This document shows positions 52,354-61,961 of a DNA stretch of 64,000 nt, piece after piece. Each line of letters opens with the position of its first letter. Position 1 is the first letter of the stretch. The stretch lies in NCBI RefSeq assembly GCF_034521165.1, contig NZ_JAXHMV010000011.1:62001-126000 (forward strand), written 5' to 3'. A program made the translations under genes and the position numbers. The DNA comes from Thiohalophilus sp. (GTDB lineage: Bacteria > Pseudomonadota > Gammaproteobacteria > UBA6429 > Thiohalophilaceae). Below the pieces are notes generated by a model. The model was not told where the DNA came from. It saw only the letters and a list, made by a program, of their open reading frames with translations, and searched no databases.

Positions 52354-53115
52354 TTATAGACCCTGATAGCGAACGCCGGTGTTCAGGCCAAGATCAGCGC
52401 GTAATTGCTCGCCACCGTAGTCTTTCAGCTGACGGGAAATCTCACTGTTCGGATCTTTCAGATCACCGAAGTACATGGCGTTGTGATTGTCGGCATTGCA
52501 GGCCTCGACACAGGCGGGGGTACCGTCTTTGTCGACCCGGTGTACGCACATGGTGCAGGATTCGACAGTCCCCTTGCCGCGCGGGGCAACGACTTTCTGG
52601 TCTTCCAGGTCTTCGTGGACGAACGAACGAGCCTTGTAGGGACAGGCCATCATGCAATAGCGACAGCCGATACAAATGTGCTTGTCGACCAGTACGATGC
52701 CGTCGGCCCGTTTCATGGAAGCACCGGTGGGGCAAACATCGACACAGGGCGGATTTTCACAATGCTGGCACATCAGGGGCAGGGACTGGACATGGCCGGT
52801 CTGTTTGTCCTTGATGGTTACCTTGCGGATCCACTGAGCCTTCTGGTGCGGACCGGACTTGTCTTCACTGGCATCGGCCCGACCCCAGCCGTTTTCATCC
52901 ATGCAGGCGGTGACGCAACTGTCACAACCTTTGGCGCATTTGTTGGTATCGATCAGGATGCCCCAGCGCTGTTCGCTGGTGGCGGCCTGTTCCGCCGGGC
53001 GGGCATGGACCTGGCGCAGGAAAACACCCGGTGCAACCGCCATCCCCGCCGCGGCGGCGGCTTTACTGAAAAAATGCCGGCGCGACAGGTCTGCGTTATA
53101 AGTCTTGTTGGTCAT
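52354..53115 (-). CDS. dsrO: DsrO, periplasmic iron-sulfur subunit
   Basis: 253 residues. The Tat signal LSRRHFFSKAAAAAGMAVAP at the N-terminus sends the folded protein to the periplasm. Cysteine groups CAKGCDSCVTACMDENGWG, CQHCENPPCVDVCPTGA, CIGCRYCMMACPYKAR and CTMCVHRVDKDGTPACVEAC bind up to four [4Fe-4S] clusters, as in HmeA/DmsB-like proteins. It passes electrons between the cytochrome DsrJ and the membrane subunit DsrP. The ATG overlaps the dsrJ stop. Confidence 0.95.
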   Translation of the reverse strand: MTNKTYNADLSRRHFFSKAAAAAGMAVAPGVFLRQVHARPAEQAATSEQRWGILIDTNKCAKGCDSCVTACMDENGWGRADASEDKSGPHQKAQWIRKVTIKDKQTGHVQSLPLMCQHCENPPCVDVCPTGASMKRADGIVLVDKHICIGCRYCMMACPYKARSFVHEDLEDQKVVAPRGKGTVESCTMCVHRVDKDGTPACVEACNADNHNAMYFGDLKDPNSEISRQLKDYGGEQLRADLGLNTGVRYQGL

Positions 53116-53618
53116 TATTGCTGATCTCCTTCAGTCAATACCTGCAAGGTTTCGACGGAGAGTTTGTTTCCTTCAAGGGCAATCTTGCCATGGTGCGGAT
53201 TGTCGCCGGTGTTGAAGGTATGCTGGTAATCAGTCTGTTCCGGCGTATCGCGGTGACAGCTGAAGCAATCCACACTGACCGAAGCATAATTGTGGCAACT
53301 GCTGCAAAAATGCTCATCCTCACCAAAGCTGGCAAATTGGCCGTCTTCATCGGGAGTCACATGACAGTTGATACATTCCGCCAGGCTGAACTTCCGGGTG
53401 CGGATGCCTTTGCGCAAGGTCTTGTCACGCTTGTGCATGAGTTCATCCATATGGTTTTTGCGCATATAGTCTGTCGGCGCAACACAACCATATTCTTCCG
53501 TTGCCTTTTCTTTGGCTTTGGGAATTTCAGGGGTTGGTGCATCCCCTGCCTGCACAGTAAAGGGCAGGGCGATAAGCCCTGCCAGTATTGTTGTTTGTAT
53601 CAACTGTCGTAGTGACAC
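53115..53618 (-). CDS. dsrJ: DsrJ, triheme periplasmic cytochrome c
   Basis: 167 residues from a GTG start at 53618 with GAGGTAG upstream. A signal peptide (LIQTTILAGLIALPFTVQA) is followed by three CXXCH heme sites: CINCH, CSSCH and CFSCH. EYGCVAPTDYM holds the cysteine that in the Allochromatium protein is an unusual axial ligand of one heme. It belongs to DsrMKJOP; a role in oxidising a periplasmic sulfur compound or in electron passage is proposed for the family. Confidence 0.95.
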   Translation of the reverse strand: MSLRQLIQTTILAGLIALPFTVQAGDAPTPEIPKAKEKATEEYGCVAPTDYMRKNHMDELMHKRDKTLRKGIRTRKFSLAECINCHVTPDEDGQFASFGEDEHFCSSCHNYASVSVDCFSCHRDTPEQTDYQHTFNTGDNPHHGKIALEGNKLSVETLQVLTEGDQQ

Positions 53619-53639
53619 CGTTACTACCTCTATTCGTTA

Positions 53640-55589
53640 TTATTCACCCATTGCCATGTCGATGTAGCCGGTCGGGCAAACATCGGCGCAGATGTGGCAA
53701 CCGATACAACGTGCGTAATCGGTGGCAACATAACGGCCCATGGTATGCTGGTTTTTCGGCACACGATAAACCGCATCCTGCGGGCAGTAGATAACACAGT
53801 TATCACACTCGAAGCACATACCGCAGCTCATGCAGCGATCGGCTTCCTCACGGGCCTGTTCAGTCGACAGGCCTTTCATGCGCTCCTGGAAGTGACCCAG
53901 TACATCATCGGCGGAGGGTACATCTTCATGGCGCTTGAGCCGCGGTGTGTAGTTGAAGTGGCCGAGGAACAGCTCATCCGCGGGGATAATTTCATGTGCC
54001 GAGCGGTCTTCATAGTTATGCACGGCCCATTCCGCGGCGGCGGTGCCCCATTCAGATTCATGGGTATAATCTTTGGGTTCCAGACCGGTTTCACGCAGCT
54101 TGTTCAGCAGGTTGAAGTGATGCTTGTCGACCTTGGGACGTTTGCCCAGGTTCTCGGCCTTCAGATAGTGGTCGATACTTTCGACGGCAATCGAGGCCTG
54201 ACCGATGGCGGTGGTCAGCAGGTGCGGGCGAACGATATCGCCGGCAACGAAGTGCCCCGGCTTGCCCGGCACCTGGTAATGCTGGTCGGCATCGATGAAG
54301 CCATGATCGTTGCCCAGATCTTCAAAGCCTTCCAGCTTGCCGCCCTGACCGATGGCCGAAACCAGCAGGTCCAGCTCGATATCGTATTCGGAACCTTCGA
54401 TCGGGGTCTTGCCGTCATCTTCCAGTTTTTGTACACGCAGTGCTCTGGCACGGCCCTTGTCATCGTGAATCACTTCCATCGGGTTAACACGGTCGACAAT
54501 ATCGACACCTTCACGCAGGGCATCGTTGACTTCGTGCTCGGCGGCAGCCATGTCCTTGACCGGTGAACGGGACAGCAGCATAACCTGCGCGCCCTGACGG
54601 GTGGCGGAAGAGGCGACATCGTGCGCCGTATGGCCCAGAACAATGTTTTCCGGACGGTCACTTTCGTTAATTTCAGTGATGTGACCCAGACGACGGGCAA
54701 CGGAGGCCACGTCGATGGAGGTATCACCACCACCGACGACCACGACTTTTTCAGAAACCAGTTGCAGACGACCGTCGTTGTAGGCTTCCAGGAAGTCGAC
54801 ACCGGTCAGTACGTTCTGGGCCTTGTCGGCACCGGGGATCGGCAGCTTGCGGCCTGTCCAGGTACCCACGGCCCAGAGAATGGCATCGTAGTCTTTTTCC
54901 AGCTGATCAACGGTGATGTCCTTGCCAACCCAGGTGTTGAGTTTGACTTCGACACCCATGTCGAGAATACGATTGATTTCACCGTCCAGTACGTCACGCG
55001 GCGTACGATAACCGGGGATGCCGTATTTCATCATCCCGCCGAGTGTGGCGTGGTTCTCAAAAATGGTGGCGCCATAGCCCTTGCGGCGCAGCTGGAAAGC
55101 CGCGGCCAGGCCGGCGGGGCCGCCGCCAACGATGGCGATTTTCTTGCCATTATCCTCTTTGGCGGCTTCGAATTTGTACTTGTTGGACAGCGCGGTATCA
55201 CCAATGAACTGCTCTACCGCATTGATGCCGACATAGTCTTCCACTTCGTTACGGTTGCAACCGTCCTGGCAAGGCGCGGGACAGACACGGCCCATCACGG
55301 AGGGGAACGGGTTGGCGTCGGTGGAACGGCGGAACGCATATTCTTCCCAATCCATGCCTTCGGGCGGATTTTCGATACCACGAACGATATCCAGCCAGCC
55401 ACGAATGTCCTCACCGGACGGGCAGCTACCCTGGCATGGCGGGGTACGATGGACGTAGGTCGGGCACTTGTGGGAAGTGTCCTCGTTGAAGATCTTATCC
55501 GACCAGGAAGCCCAGTCCTCATTAGTTTCACCGTCCTTGTATAGACGGAAGGTTAGTTTGGTGTTCATGTCGTCTTGGGAAGTAGCCAT
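53640..55589 (-). CDS. dsrL: DsrL, iron-sulfur flavoprotein NAD(P)H:acceptor oxidoreductase
   Basis: 649 residues. The N-terminal cysteine domain (PCQGSCPSGEDIRGW; CPAPCQDGCNR) is like glutamate synthase small subunit. FAD- (IAIVGGGPAGLAAAFQLRRK) and NAD(P)-binding (VVVVGGGDTSIDVASVARRL) Rossmann folds follow, then a C-terminal pair of [4Fe-4S] sites, CMSCGMCFECDNCVIYCP and CIGCHICADVCP. In sulfur oxidisers it takes electrons from DsrAB and reduces NAD+. It starts at ATG 55589 with GGAGAA upstream. Confidence 0.96.
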   Translation of the reverse strand: MATSQDDMNTKLTFRLYKDGETNEDWASWSDKIFNEDTSHKCPTYVHRTPPCQGSCPSGEDIRGWLDIVRGIENPPEGMDWEEYAFRRSTDANPFPSVMGRVCPAPCQDGCNRNEVEDYVGINAVEQFIGDTALSNKYKFEAAKEDNGKKIAIVGGGPAGLAAAFQLRRKGYGATIFENHATLGGMMKYGIPGYRTPRDVLDGEINRILDMGVEVKLNTWVGKDITVDQLEKDYDAILWAVGTWTGRKLPIPGADKAQNVLTGVDFLEAYNDGRLQLVSEKVVVVGGGDTSIDVASVARRLGHITEINESDRPENIVLGHTAHDVASSATRQGAQVMLLSRSPVKDMAAAEHEVNDALREGVDIVDRVNPMEVIHDDKGRARALRVQKLEDDGKTPIEGSEYDIELDLLVSAIGQGGKLEGFEDLGNDHGFIDADQHYQVPGKPGHFVAGDIVRPHLLTTAIGQASIAVESIDHYLKAENLGKRPKVDKHHFNLLNKLRETGLEPKDYTHESEWGTAAAEWAVHNYEDRSAHEIIPADELFLGHFNYTPRLKRHEDVPSADDVLGHFQERMKGLSTEQAREEADRCMSCGMCFECDNCVIYCPQDAVYRVPKNQHTMGRYVATDYARCIGCHICADVCPTGYIDMAMGE

Positions 55590-55637
55590 GCCTGTTCTCC
55601 TATGCGATGTCGGTTAATACCGTCAAATCGTAAAAGT

Positions 55638-57170
55638 TTAAGCTTCTGATTCAGTTTCAGTTGCTTCATCTTCTTCGTCACTCGGGGCATCACTTAAAAT
55701 GAGTGCCTCGCTGACCAGCTGATGGACGCTGACAATGTCAGTCATACCGAACCCGTAGTAGGGTAGGACCTTGGTAAACTGGCTTTTGCAAATCGCGCAA
55801 ATCGCCGCCACGTTGGTTACGCCGTTATCGTCCACGACGCGTTTGTAAGCTTCCATGCGGGGCTGGGCGCCTTTGACGCGCAACTCCATGAGATCGTCGG
55901 TCAACAGACCGCCACCGCCACCGCAGCAGAAAGTCGCTTCCTTGATGTAGTCGGCGGGCATGTCGACGTAATTGTTACAGACCGCCCGAATGATCGCGCG
56001 GGGAATATCGAACTGACCACCGGGCTTGTCACCCATGCGCGAGGCACGTGCCACGTTACAGGAATCGTGGAAGGTGAGCGTCATGTGATCGTTTTCGGAC
56101 TTGTCGAATTTCAGTTTGTTCTTCTGGATCAGATCATAGGTGAATTCGCAGATGTGCTGCGGTACCGGATAATTGGGATCCAGAAAATCGAACGGACCGG
56201 CCAGCGTGTTCAGGAAGCTGTAGGCAACACGCCAGGCATGGCCGCATTCGCCGAATACAATACGCTTGACGCCAAGATCCAGCGCGGCCTTGCGAACCCG
56301 CATGGAAAGGTCACGCATGTTTTCGTAACTGCCGATGAACATGCCAAAGTTGGCGGCCTCGGACGCGTAGGAACTCATCGTCCAGCTCACCCCGGCTTCA
56401 TGGAAGACCTTGGCGTAACCGATCAGGCCATCCACATGCGGCTCGGCGAAGAAGTCGGCGGACGGGGTGACCAGCAGGATTTCCGCGCCTTTTTGATCCA
56501 GCGGGAACTTGACCGGGACACCGGTATCTTCCTCGACTTCTTCTTCAAGACCTTCCAGGGTATCGGCCAGGGCCGGTTCGGGCAGCCCCAGGTTGTTACC
56601 GATTGTCCCGGCCTTGCCGATAATTTCGTTGCAGTATTTCTGCCCGACACCGATGCTGTCCATGATTTCGCGGGCGGCCATGGAGATTTCGGCAGTGTCG
56701 ATGCCGTAGGGGCAGTACACGGAACAACGTCGGCACTGGGAGCACTGATGGAAGTAGCTGTACCAGTCGTCGAGGACGTCCCTGGTCAGATCCTTCGCGC
56801 CGACCAGCTTGGGGAAATATTTCCCGGCAAAGGTGCGATAGCGGCGATAGACCTGACGCAACAGATCCTGACGGGCCACCGGCATGTTCTTCGGATCGCT
56901 GGTACCCAGGTAGTAGTGGCACTTGTCGGTACAGGCGCCGCATTTGACGCAGGAATCGAGATAAACCTGCAGCGAGCGATAACGACCGCGCAGGTCATCG
57001 AGTTTTTCCAGCGCCTTTTCTTCCCAGTTGTCGACCAGCTCGCCGGGGAAACCCAGGGCTTCCTGAAACTGAGGCTTGGCCACATAGGGCTTGCTATGCG
57101 CCATTACCCCTTCTTTGAGCTTGGGGATGAGCGGGTATTCGTGCAATTCCGGTGTGTCGAAGTCTGCCAC
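55638..57170 (-). CDS. dsrK: DsrK, HdrD-like iron-sulfur catalytic subunit
   Basis: 510 residues. Two [4Fe-4S] motifs (CVKCGACTDKCHYY near residue 75; CSQCRRCSVYCPYG near 140) are followed by the HdrD/CCG domains: FGECGHAWR, HDSCNVARASRMGDKPGG and the CCG motif FCCGGGGGLLTDD. The special [4Fe-4S] site is thought to reduce or form the DsrC trisulfide/disulfide at the cytoplasmic face, linked to DsrM. The C-terminus is strongly acidic. Confidence 0.95.
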   Translation of the reverse strand: MADFDTPELHEYPLIPKLKEGVMAHSKPYVAKPQFQEALGFPGELVDNWEEKALEKLDDLRGRYRSLQVYLDSCVKCGACTDKCHYYLGTSDPKNMPVARQDLLRQVYRRYRTFAGKYFPKLVGAKDLTRDVLDDWYSYFHQCSQCRRCSVYCPYGIDTAEISMAAREIMDSIGVGQKYCNEIIGKAGTIGNNLGLPEPALADTLEGLEEEVEEDTGVPVKFPLDQKGAEILLVTPSADFFAEPHVDGLIGYAKVFHEAGVSWTMSSYASEAANFGMFIGSYENMRDLSMRVRKAALDLGVKRIVFGECGHAWRVAYSFLNTLAGPFDFLDPNYPVPQHICEFTYDLIQKNKLKFDKSENDHMTLTFHDSCNVARASRMGDKPGGQFDIPRAIIRAVCNNYVDMPADYIKEATFCCGGGGGLLTDDLMELRVKGAQPRMEAYKRVVDDNGVTNVAAICAICKSQFTKVLPYYGFGMTDIVSVHQLVSEALILSDAPSDEEDEATETESEA

Positions 57171-57202
57171 GTTAATAATCCTCTAGCGACTTTCCAGTGT
57201 AT

Positions 57203-57931
57203 TTACTTTTCGAGTTCGGCGGCCCACGGTGCCAGATGGCGTTTTTCCCGCGGGTTGTCGACCTGGTTGCGGCTCGGGCTGAAGAACACACCCGGTGCGT
57301 GCAGCAGCTTGCTGATGGGGAAGATGATCATCAGCAGGGCGACCAGTGTCAGATGAACCAGTAAAAATGCGTCACCTGGCAGCGGTTCGATCGTGAAGCG
57401 CAACAGGCCAAGGAAAAAGGCTTTAACCATGACAATGTCGGTATGCGCGACAAAGGTCATCATCATGCCGCTGACGCCGATGGCAATCAGCAGTAACAGC
57501 ATAAGATAGTCGGAGGGTGAGGAAATGTAACGCACCCGATCGACGAAAATCCGCCGGGCAAACAGGCCGAGCAGGCCGATGATCATGGCAAAAGAGGCGT
57601 ATTTACCAAACGGTTGAATCAGATCAACCCAGAACCAGGTGTCCGCCTGGAAATACCGCAGATGTCGCAGCAATACGAGTAACAGGCCCAGATGGAACAA
57701 CCAGCCAAACAGCCAGGTCCATTTGGTCGCCTTGAACAGGCTGGTGAACAGTACTACTTCGTGTACCATTCGCATTACAACACCGGAGCGACTCACGGGA
57801 GCCGGTGTCGTGGGAATCTTTAATGGTGCCGGCGTACGTGCGTACAAGGCAATCTTGCGCACCAAACCAACAACCAGCAGCAAGGTTGCCGCATAAAATA
57901 AAATTGCGTAAGTCACGGACAGCGCCGACAT
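57203..57931 (-). CDS. dsrM: DsrM, membrane cytochrome b subunit
   Basis: 242 residues, five membrane helices like the nitrate reductase gamma subunit: YAILFYAATLLLVVGLVRKI, WLFGWLFHLGLLLVLLRHLR and LLLLIAIGVSGMMMTFVAHT, with His residues placed as heme b ligands. It is shorter than the Desulfovibrio protein but normal for sulfur oxidisers. It binds DsrK and exchanges electrons with quinone. Confidence 0.93.
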   Translation of the reverse strand: MSALSVTYAILFYAATLLLVVGLVRKIALYARTPAPLKIPTTPAPVSRSGVVMRMVHEVVLFTSLFKATKWTWLFGWLFHLGLLLVLLRHLRYFQADTWFWVDLIQPFGKYASFAMIIGLLGLFARRIFVDRVRYISSPSDYLMLLLLIAIGVSGMMMTFVAHTDIVMVKAFFLGLLRFTIEPLPGDAFLLVHLTLVALLMIIFPISKLLHAPGVFFSPSRNQVDNPREKRHLAPWAAELEK

Positions 57932-57994
57932 GCTACTGTTCCCTCTACGTTAACTCGTTGTAATTATCGGTTTAGATCATATTTAGGTGGAAAG

Positions 57995-58015
57995 GAGGGG
58001 AGTAACACTCCCCTC
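57995..58015 (-). terminator. Hairpin between dsrC and dsrM
   Basis: GAGGGGAGT and ACTCCCCTC form a perfect nine-base stem with a three-base loop, 21 bases after the dsrC stop on the minus strand, followed by CTTTCC. It may give partial termination or transcript protection, so that dsrC is made in excess over the downstream membrane subunits. Confidence 0.6.
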
Positions 58016-58035
58016 GAATCCCGCAGCGTCGGTGT

Positions 58036-58371
58036 TCAGACGCAGCCAGTCGGCTTGGGCAGACCGGCATATTTACATGCCTGCTTGCCGGGGCCATAGG
58101 GGAACAGTTCGTACAGGTACTTGCTGTTACCTTTTTCCTTGCCCAGTTTCTTGCCGATAGCCTTGGTCAGTACACGAACTGCCGGCGCGATCTGATACTC
58201 TTCATAGTATTCGCGCAGGAAGTTGATGACTTCCCAATGGTTTTCATTCAGGTCCTGGCCTTCGTCTTTGGCCATATACTCTGCAACTTCCGGAGTCCAT
58301 TCTGCGAGGTTTGTCAGATAACCTTCTTCGTCGACTTCCAGCTCTTTGCCGCCTACGTTGATAGTACCCAT
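58036..58371 (-). CDS. dsrC: DsrC, sulfur carrier protein
   Basis: 111 residues: GYLTNLAEWTPEVAEYMAKD, WEVINFLREYYEEYQIAPAV and the flexible C-terminal arm KQACKYAGLPKPTGCV with both conserved cysteines (residues 99 and 110). The penultimate Cys carries the persulfide received from DsrEFH and forms the trisulfide with the other Cys at DsrAB. ATG with GGAG upstream. Confidence 0.98.
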   Translation of the reverse strand: MGTINVGGKELEVDEEGYLTNLAEWTPEVAEYMAKDEGQDLNENHWEVINFLREYYEEYQIAPAVRVLTKAIGKKLGKEKGNSKYLYELFPYGPGKQACKYAGLPKPTGCV

Positions 58372-58412
58372 CGTTTATCTCCTCAGTAAGATACTGTGTG
58401 TGGATTTACTCA

Positions 58413-58721
58413 TTAAGTCCATGCGCTGACTTTGTCGTTATCGACAGTCAGCTGAACGAAACCGCTGTAGTCGACAACCTTGACGCCGTCGATCAGCTTG
58501 CTTTCGTCGATGCCTCGGGCTTTAAGATCAGGGCCCAGAACATAGAAAGAAATATCTTTCATCGCGCCTGATACCTTGTCAGCATGTGCTGTACCCTTCA
58601 TCGCACCATAAACCCCGTCTTCATACATAATAACGGAGCTACCCTTGAGAGCGTGACTTATAGCGCTATCGAGAGAGTTACGCTCATAAGGTGATTTATT
58701 TACAGTGTGTATAATCGGCAT
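58413..58721 (-). CDS. dsrH: DsrH subunit of DsrEFH sulfur transferase
   Basis: 102 residues from ATG 58721 (an in-frame GTG lies three codons earlier, but AGGTGGG is correctly spaced for the ATG). IIHTVNKSPYERNSLDSAIS and VIMYEDGVYGAMKG are the DsrH/TusB pattern. It assembles with DsrE and DsrF as an alpha2-beta2-gamma2 hexamer; the cysteine of many TusB proteins is absent here. Confidence 0.95.
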   Translation of the reverse strand: MPIIHTVNKSPYERNSLDSAISHALKGSSVIMYEDGVYGAMKGTAHADKVSGAMKDISFYVLGPDLKARGIDESKLIDGVKVVDYSGFVQLTVDNDKVSAWT

Positions 58722-58737
58722 TTTTCCCACCTAATAC

Positions 58738-59145
58738 TTAGAAGCTCAAAACGACGTCGGAACCGTCAATAATCTTGGCGAGTTCCTCGGCAGAGACGAC
58801 CTTGATGGAGTCTTTTTCCGCCCAGTCGTCGTCTTCGTCTTCATATTTCAGATCGAGCAAATCGTCGACGCTCAGACCGCGTGCGTCGAGAGATTCTTTT
58901 TCGACATAAATTTTCTGAACGTCATAATCGCCCAGGGCCGAGTAGGTCGGCGAGAAATTCTTGATGCCGAGCTCGGAGGTATCCTGACCTTTCATGATCT
59001 GGTAAACACCATCATCAATGAATGCCAGTGAAACGTCCTGTTCGAATGCGGCACCGATCAGTACGACTTCCAGGGATTCCCAGGCATAGACCGTACCGTA
59101 GGGCGCCCGGCGGTTCAGATATAAAAAATTCTTAATATCAGACAT
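58738..59145 (-). CDS. dsrF: DsrF subunit of DsrEFH sulfur transferase
   Basis: 135 residues from ATG 59145 with AGGGGTG upstream (a GTG three codons earlier is less likely). FLYLNRRAPYGTVYAWESLE and LAFIDDGVYQIMKGQDTSEL are the DsrF/TusC pattern. It is a structural subunit of the hexamer. The C-terminal third is acidic. Confidence 0.95.
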   Translation of the reverse strand: MSDIKNFLYLNRRAPYGTVYAWESLEVVLIGAAFEQDVSLAFIDDGVYQIMKGQDTSELGIKNFSPTYSALGDYDVQKIYVEKESLDARGLSVDDLLDLKYEDEDDDWAEKDSIKVVSAEELAKIIDGSDVVLSF

Positions 59146-59160
59146 AAGAGGCACCCCTAA

Positions 59161-59553
59161 TCAGTCACCAAATACCATCAGACGATCCGCCTGGACACAG
59201 CCTTCGATCAGCTGTCCCAGACCGGAGATACGAAAACCGGGGGCAATGTTATTGCCGTCCTTACCGTTTCGCTCCTGTTCGCCTTCGTCAACAATACCAC
59301 GACGCTGCGCGGCGGCAACGCAAACCACCAGATCCATATCGTGTTTGCTGGCCAGTTCAGACCAGGTCTTCACGATGTTCAGATCATCCTGCGGTGGAGT
59401 GGTGTAACGCGTACCGTTATTTACGCCATCATGATAGAAAAATACACGAAAGACCTCATGACCCGCATCCAGCGCGGCCCTGACAAAGTTCAGGGCCGAC
59501 GTAGAAGCTTCATGATTGTAAGGGCCTTCGTTAACCTGAATAACAAACTTCAT
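59161..59553 (-). CDS. dsrE: DsrE subunit of DsrEFH sulfur transferase
   Basis: 130 residues: FVIQVNEGPYNHEASTSALN, VFRVFFYHDGVNNGT and LVVCVAAAQRRGIVDEGEQE, where the Cys of VVCVAAAQRRG is the persulfide-carrying residue equivalent to Cys78 of the Allochromatium protein. It hands sulfur to the penultimate Cys of DsrC. Confidence 0.96.
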   Translation of the reverse strand: MKFVIQVNEGPYNHEASTSALNFVRAALDAGHEVFRVFFYHDGVNNGTRYTTPPQDDLNIVKTWSELASKHDMDLVVCVAAAQRRGIVDEGEQERNGKDGNNIAPGFRISGLGQLIEGCVQADRLMVFGD

Positions 59554-59573
59554 CTGATTAACGTCCCCCTGGT

Positions 59574-60653
59574 TTAGAAGCGGATGTGGGTTGAAGCGTT
59601 CAGACTGCTGCGGGCACCACGCCAGTTATCGATGTGATACTTGGTGAACGGCAGACCGGTTACTTCAAAGAAACGCGGCCAACCGATACGCTCGATCCAG
59701 TCGTTGATACGCTCCCAGTCTTTCGCTCCTTCCTTGTATTCCTTGAGAATGCGCTTGACGATGGCGGTTGCTTCAGGCCAACGCGGCGGATTATTCGGAA
59801 TACCGGAGGCAACCAGCTTCTGGAAGGTCGGCTTGCTACGGGCGTTGGAGTGGTTACCACCCACCCAGATAGCCAGCTTGGTGTGTTCCGGATCGTTGAT
59901 CTGCATCGGCGGGCAGGGCGGGAAGCAGGCACCACAGCAGATGCATTTCTTCTCGTCCACTTCCAAAGAAGCCTTGCCGTTAACCATGGCCGGACGAATC
60001 GCGGCAACCGGGCAACGGGCAACAACCGAGGGACGTTCGCACACATTGGCAACCAGGTCGTGGTTGATGCGCGGCGGCTTGGTGTGCTGAACGTTGATGG
60101 CGATATCACCCTGGCCGCCACAGTTGATCTGGCAGCAGGACGTCGTCATATGCACCCGGTTGGGCATGTTGCAGTTCTTGAACTCGTCGACCAGCTCATC
60201 CATCATCGCCTTGACCACGCCAGAGGCGTCGGTACCCGGGATGTCGCAGTGCAACCAGCCCTGGGTGTGCGAAATCATCGATACCGAGTTACCGGTACCG
60301 CCAACGATAAAGCCGGCGTCGGTCAGGGCAGTGATCAACGGATCAACCTTGGCCGCATCGGAAACCATGTATTCGATGTTGGAACGAATGGTAAACCGAA
60401 CATAGCCATCACCAAACTTCTCGCCGATTTCAGTCAGCTTGCGCAGTGAGTAGACGTCCAGAATACGCTGGGTACCGGCCTTGACGGTCCAGATTTCATC
60501 ACCGCTGTGGGCGACGTGGCGCAGAACACCCGGTTTCGGGTGTTCGTGGAATTTCCACAGGCCGAAGTTTTTGCGCATTACCGGATGCATGTACTGGAAG
60601 CCGTCGGGGCAACCAGATTCAATAGGTTGACGCATGTCTTCGTATGCCATCAT
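59574..60653 (-). CDS. dsrB: Dissimilatory sulfite reductase (oxidative type) beta subunit
   Basis: 359 residues; the first of two adjacent ATGs is used, with AGGAG upstream. CCQINCGGQGDIAIN near residue 180 is the siroheme-coupled [4Fe-4S] region, and KCICCGACFPPCPPMQ near residue 235 is the inserted ferredoxin domain. With DsrA it forms alpha2-beta2 that oxidises DsrC-bound sulfur to sulfite. It is intact and follows dsrA by 47 bases. Confidence 0.97.
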   Translation of the reverse strand: MMAYEDMRQPIESGCPDGFQYMHPVMRKNFGLWKFHEHPKPGVLRHVAHSGDEIWTVKAGTQRILDVYSLRKLTEIGEKFGDGYVRFTIRSNIEYMVSDAAKVDPLITALTDAGFIVGGTGNSVSMISHTQGWLHCDIPGTDASGVVKAMMDELVDEFKNCNMPNRVHMTTSCCQINCGGQGDIAINVQHTKPPRINHDLVANVCERPSVVARCPVAAIRPAMVNGKASLEVDEKKCICCGACFPPCPPMQINDPEHTKLAIWVGGNHSNARSKPTFQKLVASGIPNNPPRWPEATAIVKRILKEYKEGAKDWERINDWIERIGWPRFFEVTGLPFTKYHIDNWRGARSSLNASTHIRF

Positions 60654-60700
60654 TCTCTCCTGATTGAGTTAATCTTACTTAATCTGTCAACCTTGATGGT

Positions 60701-61961
60701 TTACGCGGAAGCTTCTTCAGCTTTGCGGGCAAACCATTTTTCGGCTTCCTCGTCCCAGCCATCAGTCCGTACATAAGAAGACTGACGCGGGTTGTTGACC
60801 ATGTGCGGATCAACGTCGATGCCGACGCCTTCCAGGAAGTTCACCAGGCCGATACGTTCGATCATTTCACCGGTACGCTCATGTTCCAGCGCGTTCTCGG
60901 CGAAGAAGTCGATGGTTTCCTCGGCGATTTCCACCAGGCGCTCGTAATCTTCTTCGGTTTCCAGCTTCATGAACGGAACGATAACGGTACCCATCAGGTC
61001 ACCGATCTTCAGCGTACGCTTACCACCGATCAGCAGGGTGATACCGCGGTCGTCGCCGGGAGACAGCGCCTTGTTCATGACGTTCAGGCAGTGCATGCAG
61101 CGTACGCAGTTGTGGTTGTCCACTTCCAGCGTGTCGTCGTCTTTCAGGCTCAGTGCCTGGGTCGGGCAACGGGTGATGACGTTGTCGATCACGTATTCAC
61201 GACCCTTGGCCTTGACGAAGTTCTTGACTTCTTCCTGGTCGACTTTCATATCGTCGCGCCAGGTACCGATGATGGCGAAAGTCAGCACGCTCGATGGCGT
61301 TCACGCAATCGTTCGGGCAGCCGGAGACCTTGAACTTGAACTTGTAGGGCAGGGCCGGACGATGCACGTCGTCGGTGAAGTTGTTGACCAGCCAGCGCTG
61401 AATACCGTGCTCGTTGGCGCAGGACTGTTCGCAACGCGCGGAACCGACACAGGACATGGCGGTACGTACGCACGGACCGGCACCACCGAGGTCCCAGCCG
61501 TATTCGTTGATTTCGTCGAAGAAGTGCTGGGTACCGGCGGTGTTGGTGCCGATGAACATGATGTTACCGGTCTGACCGTGGAAGGTGACCAGGCCTGAAC
61601 CGTGTTTTTCCCAGCTGTCGCCGAGCTGGTTCAGCATGTCAGTGGTGTAGTAGTTACCTGCCGGCGGCTGAACGCGCAGGGTGTGGAATTCGCGAGAAGC
61701 GGGGAAGGCGTCGCCAACTTCGGAGAAGCGCGGAATGATACCGCCGCCATAACCGAATACGGAAACCGTACCGCCTTTCCAGTAACCCTTGCGAGTTTCG
61801 TAAGAGTGCTCCAGCTGCCCCAGCAGGGAACTGGCCATTTCATTGATTCGTTCGTCGGGATGATCGTCGCGCAGACGCTTAAAACCGGAAATAAAGCTGG
61901 GCCAGGGGCCTTTTTCCAGCTCATCCAGCATCGGAGTGTCATATAGTTTCTTTGCAGCCAT
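60701..61961 (-). pseudogene. dsrA: Dissimilatory sulfite reductase (oxidative type) alpha subunit, one frameshift
   Basis: Open from ATG 61961 (AAGGAG upstream) through CVGSARCEQSC and SGCPNDCVNAIERADF, the siroheme/[4Fe-4S] cysteines, then out of frame at about 61283. The next frame continues IIGTWRDDMKVDQEEVKNFV, the ferredoxin part CPTQALSLK...CVRCMHC and the normal C-terminus. Removing one T from TTT gives ADFAIIGTW, the family sequence, and a length of 419 residues. All other dsr genes are intact and DsrA is essential to the pathway, so a homopolymer sequence error is the likelier reason. Labelled pseudogene only because the frame is broken as given. Confidence 0.9.

Noticed and set aside
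53694..55544. Long plus-strand ORFs across dsrL (290 and 307 codons)
   Set aside because: Antisense shadows of the dsrL coding sequence, without motifs.
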